Source of the DNA: JBKECP01 sp047974765
GTDB taxonomy: Bacteria; Pseudomonadota; Gammaproteobacteria; Pseudomonadales; Halieaceae
Length of the DNA stretch: 64,000 nt
Direction: 5' to 3'
NCBI GenBank assembly: GCA_047974765.1
Contig: JBKECP010000043.1
Span: forward strand, 62,001-126,000
Shown here: in pieces, positions 46,708 through 54,846 of the stretch
Position numbering within the stretch: the stretch's first letter is position 1
Layout: the number at the start of each line of letters is the position of its first letter
Position numbers and translations under genes: made by a program
Notes under the pieces: model-generated
Told to the model about the DNA's origin: nothing
Seen by the model: only the letters and a program-made list of their open reading frames with translations
The model's database searches: none

Positions 46708-47861
46708 TCAGTAGCAGCTCCTGTTGAAATACCAAAGTGGCTGTCGCTGTTATCGGTATTGCCGTCTGTATTGCCGTCTGTATTGCCGTCTGTATTGCCG
46801 TCTGTATTGCCGTCTGTATTGCCGTTTTGAGCCAAAAAGGCGGTTACTCTTGCAAGCGCATCAAGAGCCTCCGGCAATTGTGGATTAAATATCTGCCAGA
46901 CATGCACCATATACTGCCACTTTTGAAGCTGCACCGGCGAACCGGCATTAGTGGCTTTGCGGGTATAACGCCGGGAATCATCAAACAGCATTTCCTGCTC
47001 ACTCACTTGCAGCAATATTGGTGGCAGGCCGGACAAATCCGCATGCACAGGTGAAATATCCGGATCAGAGGGCATATAACGAAGCCCTATCCAGCTCAGC
47101 CACCACAACAAAGGCTTGGGAATCATGGTCAGCCAGCCCAGACCTGGTGCCAGCAGCGGATCTGTATAAAGATTGCGACGCAGGCTTGGCGATGTCATGG
47201 CGCCATCAGTTGCCGGCGAAAATGCAACGGCAGCATCCACCTGACGAATACCCTGGTCACGAATCCAGTTGATCAATGACAGGGTCAGGTTACCTCCGGC
47301 TGAATCACCGGCAACAGCCATAAAAGCAGGTGTACCAGTACCCTGCGGGTGATTAATCAATATCCAGCGATAAGCACTGCGGCAATCCTCAATACCCATT
47401 CGGCGGGAATATTCTGGCATTAATCGATAATCAACAGAAAAAATTGAACAGCCTGTTTCCAGTGCCAGACGGTTGGTAATGGGGCGATGGCTGAGAGGGC
47501 TGCCCGCAATCCAGGCGCCACCGTGAATATAGAGCAGGCGCCGGTTAGGATCACTGTTTGGGGCCAGCACCCATTCACCTTTGATGCCGTTGTCATTCAC
47601 CGGGCGAAATTCACACTCAAAATCGGGGCTGTCACCAAAGCTGTCCATAAACTCACGGGCGGCCATAATGTTCTTTTTACTGGTCGGCTTACCGAGACTG
47701 CCATACTCCTTCACCTTTTCAAGCACCTGAAAATGCTCAGGTGAAGGCAGATGCGGCGGTGCCGGCGGCGGCGGCTCATCAAGATAGGATAAATCCCCAC
47801 CACGCAGCTTTATGTAAGCAAAAGCAATAAACAGTGCAAGAATCAATACAAGCCAGAACAT
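46704..47861 (-). CDS. HSL-type alpha/beta hydrolase with (DGNT)n tail
   Basis: 385 residues from the ATG at 47861, placed 5 bases after GGAGG. An N-terminal hydrophobic segment (MFWLVLILALFIAFAYI) anchors or exports it. HGGAWIAGSPLSHR is the oxyanion motif of the hormone-sensitive-lipase family, and GDSAGGNL bears the nucleophilic Ser. The catalytic Asp/His are expected near residues 265-320 (QVSEQEMLFDDS, VHVWQ). Probable carboxylesterase on short acyl esters. The C-terminus is a variable (DGNT) repeat from a 12-bp minisatellite. Coupled to the PlsC-like gene, suggesting lipid remodelling. Confidence 0.88.
   Translation of the reverse strand: MFWLVLILALFIAFAYIKLRGGDLSYLDEPPPPAPPHLPSPEHFQVLEKVKEYGSLGKPTSKKNIMAAREFMDSFGDSPDFECEFRPVNDNGIKGEWVLAPNSDPNRRLLYIHGGAWIAGSPLSHRPITNRLALETGCSIFSVDYRLMPEYSRRMGIEDCRSAYRWILINHPQGTGTPAFMAVAGDSAGGNLTLSLINWIRDQGIRQVDAAVAFSPATDGAMTSPSLRRNLYTDPLLAPGLGWLTMIPKPLLWWLSWIGLRYMPSDPDISPVHADLSGLPPILLQVSEQEMLFDDSRRYTRKATNAGSPVQLQKWQYMVHVWQIFNPQLPEALDALARVTAFLAQNGNTDGNTDGNTDGNTDGNTDGNTDNSDSHFGISTGAATE
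46756..46827. repeat. 12-bp tandem repeat in coding DNA
   Basis: Six units of GTATTGCCGTCT on the plus strand; five are identical and the last has one change. Read on the minus strand in frame they encode Asp-Gly-Asn-Thr repeats near the end of the hydrolase. Unit length is a multiple of three, so copy-number change keeps the frame. Confidence 0.95.
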
Positions 47862-47982
47862 AATCACCTCCGGTAAAAATCAGGCTTTGCATTAAACCAG
47901 AATGCATCCTAACGCAAAACCACCCCTATCGCGGTATACTGCCGGATTCGCATTGAAAATACAGAGAAAACAGAAGTCTTCC

Positions 47983-48318
47983 ATGAAAAAGCCCGTCTCG
48001 AAAAGCGATTTACGCGCCGATATCGAACAGGCGATGGCAGCCTATCTGCGTGAGGGCGGCCAAATAGAGAATATTCCACGCGGTCTCAGCGGCATTGCTC
48101 CCGCATCAACTCCACCAGCCTATCTGAGCACACCACTGTTTTCACAGCCAAAAACCCCGCGAACCCTGGTGCCGGAAGTTGTGGCGGCTATAGAGGCCCG
48201 CCGCAAAAAACCAATACACAACAATGACAGCAATCACAAACACAGGGCCACTCACCGCCGGGTGATATACGATGATTTTGGCGAGCCCCTGAGAAAAGTC
48301 TGGATCAGGGATGAGTGA
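47983..48318 (+). CDS. Small SutA-like protein
   Basis: 111 residues from the ATG at 47983; an in-frame start 27 codons upstream overlaps the divergent hydrolase promoter region. The segment LRADIEQAMAAYLREGGQIENIPRGLSG resembles the RNA-polymerase-binding stretch of Pseudomonas SutA (AM..FL..GGK...I). The middle is Pro-rich and disordered, with a basic His/Lys/Arg segment, and the end is RRVIYDDFGEPLRKVWIRDE. No other domain is seen. A transcription-modulating role is an inference. It shares its motif with the 62-residue protein at 62254-62442. Confidence 0.7.
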   Translation: MKKPVSKSDLRADIEQAMAAYLREGGQIENIPRGLSGIAPASTPPAYLSTPLFSQPKTPRTLVPEVVAAIEARRKKPIHNNDSNHKHRATHRRVIYDDFGEPLRKVWIRDE

Positions 48319-48354
48319 TGTACCCTGGCAACATCCTTATCGAAGGATCCACAC

Positions 48355-49479
48355 CTAGCCGTTGCCGCTGACCGTAATGTGGAAAATTTCTTCCGGTGAT
48401 TCGGCAGGGTATTCACCACTGGTGGGCGTACACCAGATATGCGCACCAATGGAAGAACGGCTTAAACGGGCATTGTGCGCCAGGCTCTCTCCCGTCAATG
48501 CCTGCATAATTTCCGGTGAAGCAGCACTTTGAGCAATATGTTCAAGCTGCTCCAGACTCACTTTTTGCTGCCCGGTTTTTTGCATTGACTCAGTTCCAGG
48601 CTCTTTGAGTCGCTGCGCCTGCTCCACCAGAGTCCCCTCCTCTACCGACGCCCAGGTGGCGCAGCGTGAAAAGGCTTCAAAGTTATAAACAACCGGGCGA
48701 GACATCGCCTCAATATTTGGCTCCTGTTTTACCGGTTTGCTGATCAGAGCTGAACATCGGGACTGTGGCATTTCACGGCTGATAGCAGTCGGCATAGGCC
48801 ATTTGCGCAATACCAGATCACCATAATCTGACCAGCGGCCATGATGGGCAGATTCGGAAGGGTCAGGCATATCATTGGGGCTAAAGTCAGTCTGGGCCGC
48901 CAAAAAACCGGCTTTGATTTCACGGTAATGCTGGATATGATCTTCTGTCTGCATAGACAGCAACTCATCATCAGGCTGCGCCAGCAAAAGATAAGGTGGC
49001 AGGCAGCCCTGCATCGCTGCCAGCAGATCTGCTGAAAAACACAAGCGAAAAGGGTCATATTGACTGTCATTGCCCTGGGTATCACCAGGCAGGTAAAGAT
49101 AAGCCCCCAGATGAGACTGGCCACTGGTGCGTACCAGCAGGTTAACCGGCCCGGCCAACGGCCCATCGCAAAGCTGACCATCAATAATAAACTGTACGCC
49201 CTCATGCATCGCCGCCAGTGTTGCCTCACGCCGCTCACGTTCACCAATATGCCAGCCAATTTGAGCAACATCGCGGCCTCTCTCCTGCAGGCGCCGGGCA
49301 AATGCCACCTGCGGCGTATAGGGCGATATCGGTATTTTTGAGCCCTGATCAGGAATAATGCCATGTCCCGGATTTTCAAGTGCCAACCGTTCCATCCACA
49401 CAGCAAAGGGCGACTCGCGGAACAAGACGAGGTCCATGGCGCTATAGATGATACTGTTGTCAACACTAAAACGGCGCAT
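48355..49479 (-). CDS. Conserved hypothetical protein related to RecB-like nuclease N-terminal region
   Basis: 374 residues, soluble. It begins FSVDNSIIYSAMDLVLFRESPFAVWMERLALENP, like the opening of TM0106-type RecB-like nucleases. The core GPLAGPVNLLVRTSGQSHLGAYLYLPGDTQ...FRLCFSADLLAAMQGCLPP and LQT-type MQTEDHIQHYREIKAGFLAAQ follow, ending in MPDPSESAHHGRWSDYGD. This matches, as far as I recall, a family of uncharacterised gammaproteobacterial proteins. The metal-binding DEK/GxxxE nuclease motifs are not obvious, so nuclease activity is doubtful. The C-terminal 130 residues look low-complexity. Convergent with the SutA-like gene. Confidence 0.6.
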   Translation of the reverse strand: MRRFSVDNSIIYSAMDLVLFRESPFAVWMERLALENPGHGIIPDQGSKIPISPYTPQVAFARRLQERGRDVAQIGWHIGERERREATLAAMHEGVQFIIDGQLCDGPLAGPVNLLVRTSGQSHLGAYLYLPGDTQGNDSQYDPFRLCFSADLLAAMQGCLPPYLLLAQPDDELLSMQTEDHIQHYREIKAGFLAAQTDFSPNDMPDPSESAHHGRWSDYGDLVLRKWPMPTAISREMPQSRCSALISKPVKQEPNIEAMSRPVVYNFEAFSRCATWASVEEGTLVEQAQRLKEPGTESMQKTGQQKVSLEQLEHIAQSAASPEIMQALTGESLAHNARLSRSSIGAHIWCTPTSGEYPAESPEEIFHITVSGNG

Positions 49480-49724
49480 AAGCTATTGATATATCGTATA
49501 TTTCAAATAATTCCAACAAGCGGGTTCAGTAAGTCCCGACAGCACTCACATACTGCATTTCGGTTATAAACCAAAGAGGGCATAAGCGTCCATTCACAAA
49601 TACGAGCCTCTGTTGGCGAAGGGGAGCACATCACAAAATACAAGAACCCCCCCCCTCTGGGCTGCACCTTTACAGCCTGTTCAGTGTGTACTCATTGGGT
49701 AGAGCAAAACCAGGCAGAAGCTAT

Positions 49725-49894
49725 CAACCTGTCAATTAAATAAATCTCATTGATCTATTTAATTGACACCCTTTCCTGGCCGCAAAAAAGTGCGGTTTTT
49801 CTCGCCAGTCAAGGGTTTACATTGGCTACGTCAATGGATGACACGACTCGCACCGCCCTATTACCCCGACAATAATTATTGTCGGGGTAATAAC
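49725..49894. repeat. Possible degenerate family 1 repeat (copy D)
   Basis: The left end GCTATCAACCTGTCAATTAA and the right end GTCGGGGTAATAAC each differ by about two bases from the termini of the 36.9- and 62.1-kb copies. A perfect 12-bp inverted repeat, GTCAATTAAATA, follows the left end, as in the 11.8-kb copy. The interior is not recognisably similar, so this is a tentative call. The rest of 49480-49893 holds a run of nine C near 49647 and no gene. Confidence 0.4.
49859..49892. terminator. 34-bp perfect palindrome directly after the slyX stop
   Basis: Each half is TATTACCCCGACAATAA, with no loop in DNA. On the minus strand it starts one base after the slyX TAG. It could fold into a strong RNA hairpin; no T-run follows, so termination is uncertain. 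It also resembles an end of repeat family 1. Confidence 0.5.
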
Positions 49895-50121
49895 TAATAG
49901 TGAGGCGGACGCTCATTTGAAGGGTCGCCACCTGGCAGCTCGGCCAATGCAGCGGCCTGCTCATCCTGCTGCGACTTGAGCAGTGCCACCTGGCGGCGTA
50001 AAAGCAGAATATCCTGCTGTTGCTGCGACAAAGCATCGTTGAGCGCAGCCAGCGCATCCTCCTGAAAAGCCAGCTGGCTCTGCAGGTTTTGTATCAATGT
50101 CACAGGGTTATCATCAGACAC
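49894..50121 (-). CDS. slyX: SlyX family protein
   Basis: 75 residues from a GTG at 50121, placed 7 bases after CGGAG; this gives the family's usual length of about 72. A coiled-coil helix (LQSQLAFQEDALAALNDALSQQQQDILLLRRQVALL) and the C-terminal signature ending PPHY identify SlyX. Molecular function is unknown. Divergent from yciH, with 71 bases between the starts. Confidence 0.9.
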   Translation of the reverse strand: MSDDNPVTLIQNLQSQLAFQEDALAALNDALSQQQQDILLLRRQVALLKSQQDEQAAALAELPGGDPSNERPPHY

Positions 50122-50192
50122 CGGCAGACTCCGTTTGATTCGCCGACGCAGGCTAATATACTGCCGTGGGCAGCACAATCACCGGAGGCGCC

Positions 50193-50549
50193 ATGGCACA
50201 ACAATCCAGACGGGTCTATTCAACCGATAATGGCAAATATTGCCCCCAATGCACACGCTCACTGGTCAACTGTATCTGCCGACAGAGCGATCAGAACGTT
50301 GCCAGCGGTGACGGTATCGTACGCATCCACCGCGAAACCAAAGGGCGTGGCGGCAAAGCGGTGACTGTCATCCGGGGGTTGCCTCTGGCTGAGAGTGAGC
50401 TGAAAACCCTTGCCAAAGCACTCAAGCAGCGGTGTGGCGTGGGTGGTTCTGTCAAAGACAGACAGATTGAAATTCAGGGGGATCAGCGCGACACACTTAA
50501 AACAGAACTCGAAAAACGGGGTTACACCGTCCGCCTTTCTGGTGGATAG
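50193..50549 (+). CDS. yciH: SUI1/eIF1-like translation factor YciH
   Basis: 118 residues from the ATG at 50193 with CGGAGG upstream. A CPQC...C.C motif (YCPQCTRSLVNCIC) at residues 16-29 could bind zinc. The SUI1 domain follows (IHRETKGRGGKAVTVIRGLPLAESELKTLAKALKQRCGVGGSVKDRQIEIQGDQ), ending GYTVRLSGG. Bacterial eIF1 homologue; a role in initiation fidelity is known in vitro only. Confidence 0.93.
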   Translation: MAQQSRRVYSTDNGKYCPQCTRSLVNCICRQSDQNVASGDGIVRIHRETKGRGGKAVTVIRGLPLAESELKTLAKALKQRCGVGGSVKDRQIEIQGDQRDTLKTELEKRGYTVRLSGG

Positions 50550-50908
50550 CGGCAAATTATAAGAATATCTCTACTTTTAGTATCTTTTTAAGGTTTTTCA
50601 AAGGTTCAAATATGCCATAACCTGCCTGGCCAACCAGCTGAAAGATTGATACTTAGATAAACTTTCCAAAATAAATGTAAAAAAAACGTCTCAAGCCATT
50701 ATTTTTATTGGACTTATTAAATTCATATGCTAAAAATACCTCTATGAGCACCAAACGTCGTCTGACATAAGGCCATAGATATCGGCAAAATCGGCGAGAA
50801 TGCTTGTAAATAGAACATGAAAAGTGGCATCTCACAGAAGAGTTGCCAGATATCAGTGTAAAACAACCGTACAAACGGAATTGATTATCCCGAAGAGGGC
50901 GTAGGCCT
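50550..50908. other. AT-rich gene-free stretch
   Basis: 359 bases between yciH and the phage-like gene, clearly richer in A and T than the flanks. No RNA gene, repeat or convincing promoter pair is seen. An abrupt change of composition beside a phage-like orphan may mark an old insertion. Confidence 0.4.
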
Positions 50909-51307
50909 ATGTATTTCAGCGCAGATCAACTGAGGTCGCAGGTCATCCGGCCGACCCTTGAATATCTGGGTGTCTGGAGTGCCGGCACCGAATCCTTTTT
51001 GTTACAGGCCGCTATTGATGCACCAGAGCTGGGCTTGTTTTCAGCGCGCAAAGATGGTCTCGGCCTATTTCATATAACCGCTGCCCAACACCGCGATATC
51101 TGGGATCGCTATCTGACATTCAAGCCGGAGGTAGCCAGCCGGATTCGCGGTCTGGCCAGCCAACGCGCCTTCCTCAGCAGTCCTGACGAAGAACTAATGA
51201 CCAACCTGCGCTATTGCACCGCTATTGCCTGGCTGCTTTATCAACGCGCCGGTGGAGAACAACGCAAGGAAGGTACAACCACAGCACCTGCACGTATCAC
51301 GGCATAA
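50909..51307 (+). CDS. Phage-associated-type hypothetical protein (orphan)
   Basis: 132 residues, soluble. MYFSADQLRSQVIRPTLEYLGVWSAGTESFLLQAAIDAPELGLF...GLGLFHITAAQHRDIWDRYL resembles, from memory, small proteins encoded in marine and pseudomonad prophages (RPTL..L.LWS..AE.LLLGTA.QES, G..Q.EP.TH.DIW). AIAWLLYQRAGG near the end also fits. The role in phages is not established; the pattern recalls a lysozyme-like fold without clear catalytic residues. No other phage gene is near. Its stop is 57 bases from the convergent slt. Confidence 0.6.
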   Translation: MYFSADQLRSQVIRPTLEYLGVWSAGTESFLLQAAIDAPELGLFSARKDGLGLFHITAAQHRDIWDRYLTFKPEVASRIRGLASQRAFLSSPDEELMTNLRYCTAIAWLLYQRAGGEQRKEGTTTAPARITA

Positions 51308-51363
51308 ACCGCACATCTCTGGATCAATTTTTATCGGCAACACTGACATTGTTCACTGACAAA

Positions 51364-53292
51364 TCAGTAGTTTTGCGCCCGTTCAGCAGCTGACAATAAA
51401 GACAGCGACACCTCGTTCATCTGATTATCAAAAACCACGCTATAGGCCAATACGGCCTGAACATAGTTACGGGTTTCACGAAACGGGATAGTTTCCACCC
51501 AGATATCCACAGGTACCTGCTTACCCGCCTTATTGCGCCAGCGATCCACCCGTCCTGGCCCGGCGTTGTAACCTGCCAGAGCGAAAATCCGGTTATTGCC
51601 AAAACGATCCAGTAATTGTCGATAATAAGCACTGCCCAACTGGACATTATGCTTTGCGTCATACAGTTTGGCGGTACTGTGAGCAAGCCCCAGCTGTGAG
51701 GCTACCTGCTGGCCTGTAGCAGGCATCAACTGCATCAGTCCGCGAGCGCCCACAGGTGAGCGCGCATCGGGAAAAAAAGCACTTTCTCTACGCGCAATGG
51801 CCATCAATTGTGTTGCCGCCACCTTGTGAACAGCTGCATAGCGTTTGAATATATCCTGATAAGGCAAGGGAAAACGCAGATTCAGTGCATTCCAGGCTTT
51901 GGCCTTGCTGGCCGCATCAATAGCCATACGGTACCAGTTTCGCTGTACCGCCAATGCTCCCAGGGATTTTTGCCGCGTCTCCTGTGAGGCTGCCAGCAGA
52001 GCATTCCATTCAGCATTTGCATTCCAGGGATGCCCATGCCAAAGCAGTTCCTGTACTCGCAGCACTGTCGGCAAAGTGGCCAGTGTCTGCGCCAGCTCTG
52101 GCGTCAGACTTACACGCTCTTCATTAAAGGCGTAAGGCTGCCCAAGGCGATCCGCCGCCAAAAAGCCATAGTAACTGCGTTCACCCGCCGCATCGGCAAA
52201 AGCCGCTTTGGCTGCCTCACTTTGACCACGTGCCTCCTGCACACGGCCACTCCAGTAACGCCAAACGTCTTTTTGTCGGGCCTGCGGTGACAATAACGCC
52301 AGTGCGCTGTCCAACGCCCCCCAATCCTGCTCGGCCAGCGCCCAACGCAGCCGGATTTCAGTCAGATCATCATGCTGCAAACGTGCCAGTGCAGTCTCCA
52401 GCCAGGACAGGTTAACCGTCGATTCAGCATAGAGAAGATGACGAACAATAGCGCCCTCCACCCGCCTGCTCTGCACCTGTGAAAACAATAGTTCCGACTG
52501 ATAATGCTGCCAATAATCCAGTGCGCGGGCAGCGTTGTAACGCGCCAGGCGCACCAGTCCATAACTGACAACATCTGCTGTTCTGGCTTTATCTTTTGGC
52601 ATTTGCAATTGCCGTATACGCTCAGGCCTGGTGTAAACCTGTTGCAGCCACTGCCCCCAAGGCGCCAATGACGGGCTACCCTTGCGGGCAACATAGCGCA
52701 TCAGTGAAACCTCGCGCGCCTCAAAGGCGTTGAGCAGGCGCATCCAGATCAATTCATCATTAAGCTGCCCTGCATCCATCCAGCGCTCAAACAGAGGATC
52801 ACAAATTTCAGGTTGTGACTTGCCGTAAATCCAAAGTTTGGCGGCACCCTGCCAGGCCCGCTCAGTTTCACCCTCAGACAATAGTGCACGGTAGTAATAA
52901 CACTGCAATTCAACACGCGAAGGCGGCTCATCGACCATTGTCAGAAAATCCTGCCAGCGCTCACTCCTGCCTGCCTGCATCAGATAAGAAGTCAGGAAAC
53001 GTCCGGCCAGAGGTGAACCCTTGGCGGCCTGTTGAAACCGACGGGCTTCATCGAGACTGACCTGCGACAAACGGCGCCGAAGCTCGTCGTAATCCAGATA
53101 GATAGCCAAGGGATAATGATCAAGGGCGGCCCGCAAACGCCGATAGGTTTTAAGTTTTCCCTGCTTCAGGGCAATTTCAGCATCTTTATATAACTGACGA
53201 TCGCGATCCAGCACTGCATCTGCCTGTACTGGCAACGGACTCAATACAAAAATAAACAACGCTGTAACAAAAGCAATAGCCCGAAAACACAT
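51364..53292 (-). CDS. slt: Soluble lytic murein transglycosylase
   Basis: 642 residues, matching E. coli Slt70. Signal peptide (ending VQADA, about residue 26), then the doughnut-shaped helical superhelix domain (to about 470), and the C-terminal lysozyme-like SLT domain. That domain has ARRESAFFPDARSPVGARGLMQLMPATG with the catalytic Glu and ALAGYNAGPGRVDRW. Cleaves peptidoglycan glycan strands, forming 1,6-anhydro-MurNAc ends. tRNA-Arg lies upstream on the same strand. Confidence 0.96.
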   Translation of the reverse strand: MCFRAIAFVTALFIFVLSPLPVQADAVLDRDRQLYKDAEIALKQGKLKTYRRLRAALDHYPLAIYLDYDELRRRLSQVSLDEARRFQQAAKGSPLAGRFLTSYLMQAGRSERWQDFLTMVDEPPSRVELQCYYYRALLSEGETERAWQGAAKLWIYGKSQPEICDPLFERWMDAGQLNDELIWMRLLNAFEAREVSLMRYVARKGSPSLAPWGQWLQQVYTRPERIRQLQMPKDKARTADVVSYGLVRLARYNAARALDYWQHYQSELLFSQVQSRRVEGAIVRHLLYAESTVNLSWLETALARLQHDDLTEIRLRWALAEQDWGALDSALALLSPQARQKDVWRYWSGRVQEARGQSEAAKAAFADAAGERSYYGFLAADRLGQPYAFNEERVSLTPELAQTLATLPTVLRVQELLWHGHPWNANAEWNALLAASQETRQKSLGALAVQRNWYRMAIDAASKAKAWNALNLRFPLPYQDIFKRYAAVHKVAATQLMAIARRESAFFPDARSPVGARGLMQLMPATGQQVASQLGLAHSTAKLYDAKHNVQLGSAYYRQLLDRFGNNRIFALAGYNAGPGRVDRWRNKAGKQVPVDIWVETIPFRETRNYVQAVLAYSVVFDNQMNEVSLSLLSAAERAQNY

Positions 53293-53414
53293 ACCGCAAC
53301 AACCTCAGACAACAGATAAAAATGCGCGCCTAGGGTGATACGCCAGCCCGGTGAAAGCAAGTGCTGCCTGCGTAGAAGCACGCAGAATATGAAAAAACAG
53401 GTATTTAAAAGAGT

Positions 53415-53491
53415 TGGTGCCCCGGGCAGGATTCGAACCTGCGACCTGCCGCTTAGGAGGCGGCTGCGCTATCCAGCTGTGCCACCGGGGC
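53415..53491 (-). tRNA. tRNA-Arg (anticodon CCU), CCA encoded
   Basis: 77 bases including encoded CCA. Acceptor stem GCCCCGG / CCGGGGC; anticodon stem GCCGC/GCGGC with loop CTCCTAA, giving anticodon CCU; T-arm GCAGGTTCGAATCCTGC. A TATACT -10-like element lies 11-16 bases upstream (53502-53507). tRNA-Arg(CCU) is a common integration site, but no integrase or duplicated 3' end is seen nearby. Confidence 0.96.
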
Positions 53492-53589
53492 AAGGTGCGA
53501 AAGTATATACCTTTCGCCCGGATTCAGCGAGCAGCGAATCCTCAGATCAAGTTGTTGACTGACAGCACAGCCACTATTAACGGGTAATT

Positions 53590-53940
53590 TCAGTAACTGA
53601 AATTCACGATCGAGGTGCAGGCATGACTTTCAAGAAAACTGTGCAAGCGGGCATTGATCCTTTTCTGATCACCAGCAGGCAGACCAAACATCAGACCATC
53701 AAAATAACCCAACGCCTTGGCATAGATAACATCACCACCAGAGGTGTCATAATCCGCCAGCACATCATCGGCAAGCACAACAAAGTCATCCTCACTGAGA
53801 TAGCCAAGACTGTCCTGGGCCAGCACACAGGTCAACTGCCGGGCAGCGGCAAACTCATCGGGCCCCATCGACAACGCCTGCACCTGAGCAATATTGGCCA
53901 GCAATAACAAACCGAGTACAAACTGAAAAATTATCTGCAT
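53590..53940 (-). CDS. Small exported protein of unknown function
   Basis: 116 residues from the ATG at 53940 with AGGAG about 11 bases upstream; an earlier in-frame start 22 codons upstream would bury the leader. Signal peptide MQIIFQFVLGLLLLANIAQVQA. The acidic mature domain has two Cys (RQLTCVLAQ and SHACTSI) and the pattern DDFVVLADDVLADYDTSGGDVIYAKALGYFDGLMFG. No family recognised. Transcribed separately from the GST gene upstream. Confidence 0.6.
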   Translation of the reverse strand: MQIIFQFVLGLLLLANIAQVQALSMGPDEFAAARQLTCVLAQDSLGYLSEDDFVVLADDVLADYDTSGGDVIYAKALGYFDGLMFGLPAGDQKRINARLHSFLESHACTSIVNFSY

Positions 53941-54090
53941 GAGCGCAGCACTCCTGTACTTACAAAGTTTACACAGGAGCGTCTGCCCCCAAGTGTGGCG
54001 CGACAATACATAAACGAGATGACACTAATATGACAAAGGCGTGAAGATTAACGAACAGCCCATTCAGCACCCTTGTTTTGTCAGACAAAG

Positions 54091-54753
54091 TCAAGCCTGC
54101 CGGGCTTTGATATGAGCCATAAAGGGTGCTGCATTAGCTTCCTTGTCTGCATCAATCTGCCGGGAAATTTCCAGGTTAGCCATCAATGCTTCCCACTCAC
54201 CCAGATCAGATACCCGCTCAACCGGGTTCCAGTCCAGAAACTGCGGGCCAACGGCCATTGCTATAGCCACTGAATAACGCAGATAGATATCAGCCAGTGT
54301 TAATTCATCACCCGCGACATAAGGTGTGAAACTGGCATAGGCCTTCAACCCCTCCACGCCTCGCTCAAGGGTTTCGACAACCTCATTTTTGAGCCTGTCA
54401 GAAACAGGAGCACTGGCAAACAGTGCAGGTAACAACCTGCGTGAAGGCAACTCAAAATACAGCTCTGCCATTTTTACAAGGCGACGTACCCGGGCTCGCT
54501 CCTCCGGCTCAGCAGGCAATAATGGCGATTGCGGATAACGATCCTCAAGGTATTCCAGCAGTACCGAACTTTCAGACAGAATACTGCCATCCTCTGTAGT
54601 GAGCACAGGTACTTTACCAAGAGGGTTCAGCTCTTTCAGTTCAGGAGTACCGGAAAAAACCAGATCCTCCTCAAACTCGACCCCTTTATGCAACAGCACA
54701 TGTTTGACAATATTGTAGTAATTGCTGAAAGAGAAACCGTGCAATATAACCAT
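54091..54753 (-). CDS. Glutathione S-transferase family protein
   Basis: 220 residues from the ATG at 54753; an upstream start 27 codons earlier lacks a ribosome site. Thioredoxin-like N-terminal domain (FSFSNYYNIVKHVLLHKGVEFEED, LNPLGKVPVLTTEDGSILSESSVLLEYLEDRYP) with the cis-Pro and Glu-Ser glutathione-binding motifs. The helical C-terminal domain ends with ELTLADIYLRYSVAIAM. The N-terminal Ser/Tyr region could activate glutathione. Substrate unknown. Confidence 0.9.
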   Translation of the reverse strand: MVILHGFSFSNYYNIVKHVLLHKGVEFEEDLVFSGTPELKELNPLGKVPVLTTEDGSILSESSVLLEYLEDRYPQSPLLPAEPEERARVRRLVKMAELYFELPSRRLLPALFASAPVSDRLKNEVVETLERGVEGLKAYASFTPYVAGDELTLADIYLRYSVAIAMAVGPQFLDWNPVERVSDLGEWEALMANLEISRQIDADKEANAAPFMAHIKARQA

Positions 54754-54846
54754 TTTTTTATCTCTATGTTCAAAGCTGGATCGGCAAGTATAAGCATATC
54801 CCCTTTGGGGGAAAACTCCCCTTGTTACAAACAAGGCCCGGAATCA

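Noticed and set aside
46756..46827. Possible CRISPR array
   Set aside because: The 12-bp units are directly adjacent with no spacers and encode an in-frame peptide repeat.
53305..53493. 62-codon open frame over the tRNA
   Set aside because: It is simply tRNA-Arg(CCU) and its flank read as protein.
53415..53600. tRNA-Arg as an attachment site of an integrated element
   Set aside because: No integrase, no duplicated tRNA 3' end and ordinary genes on both sides.
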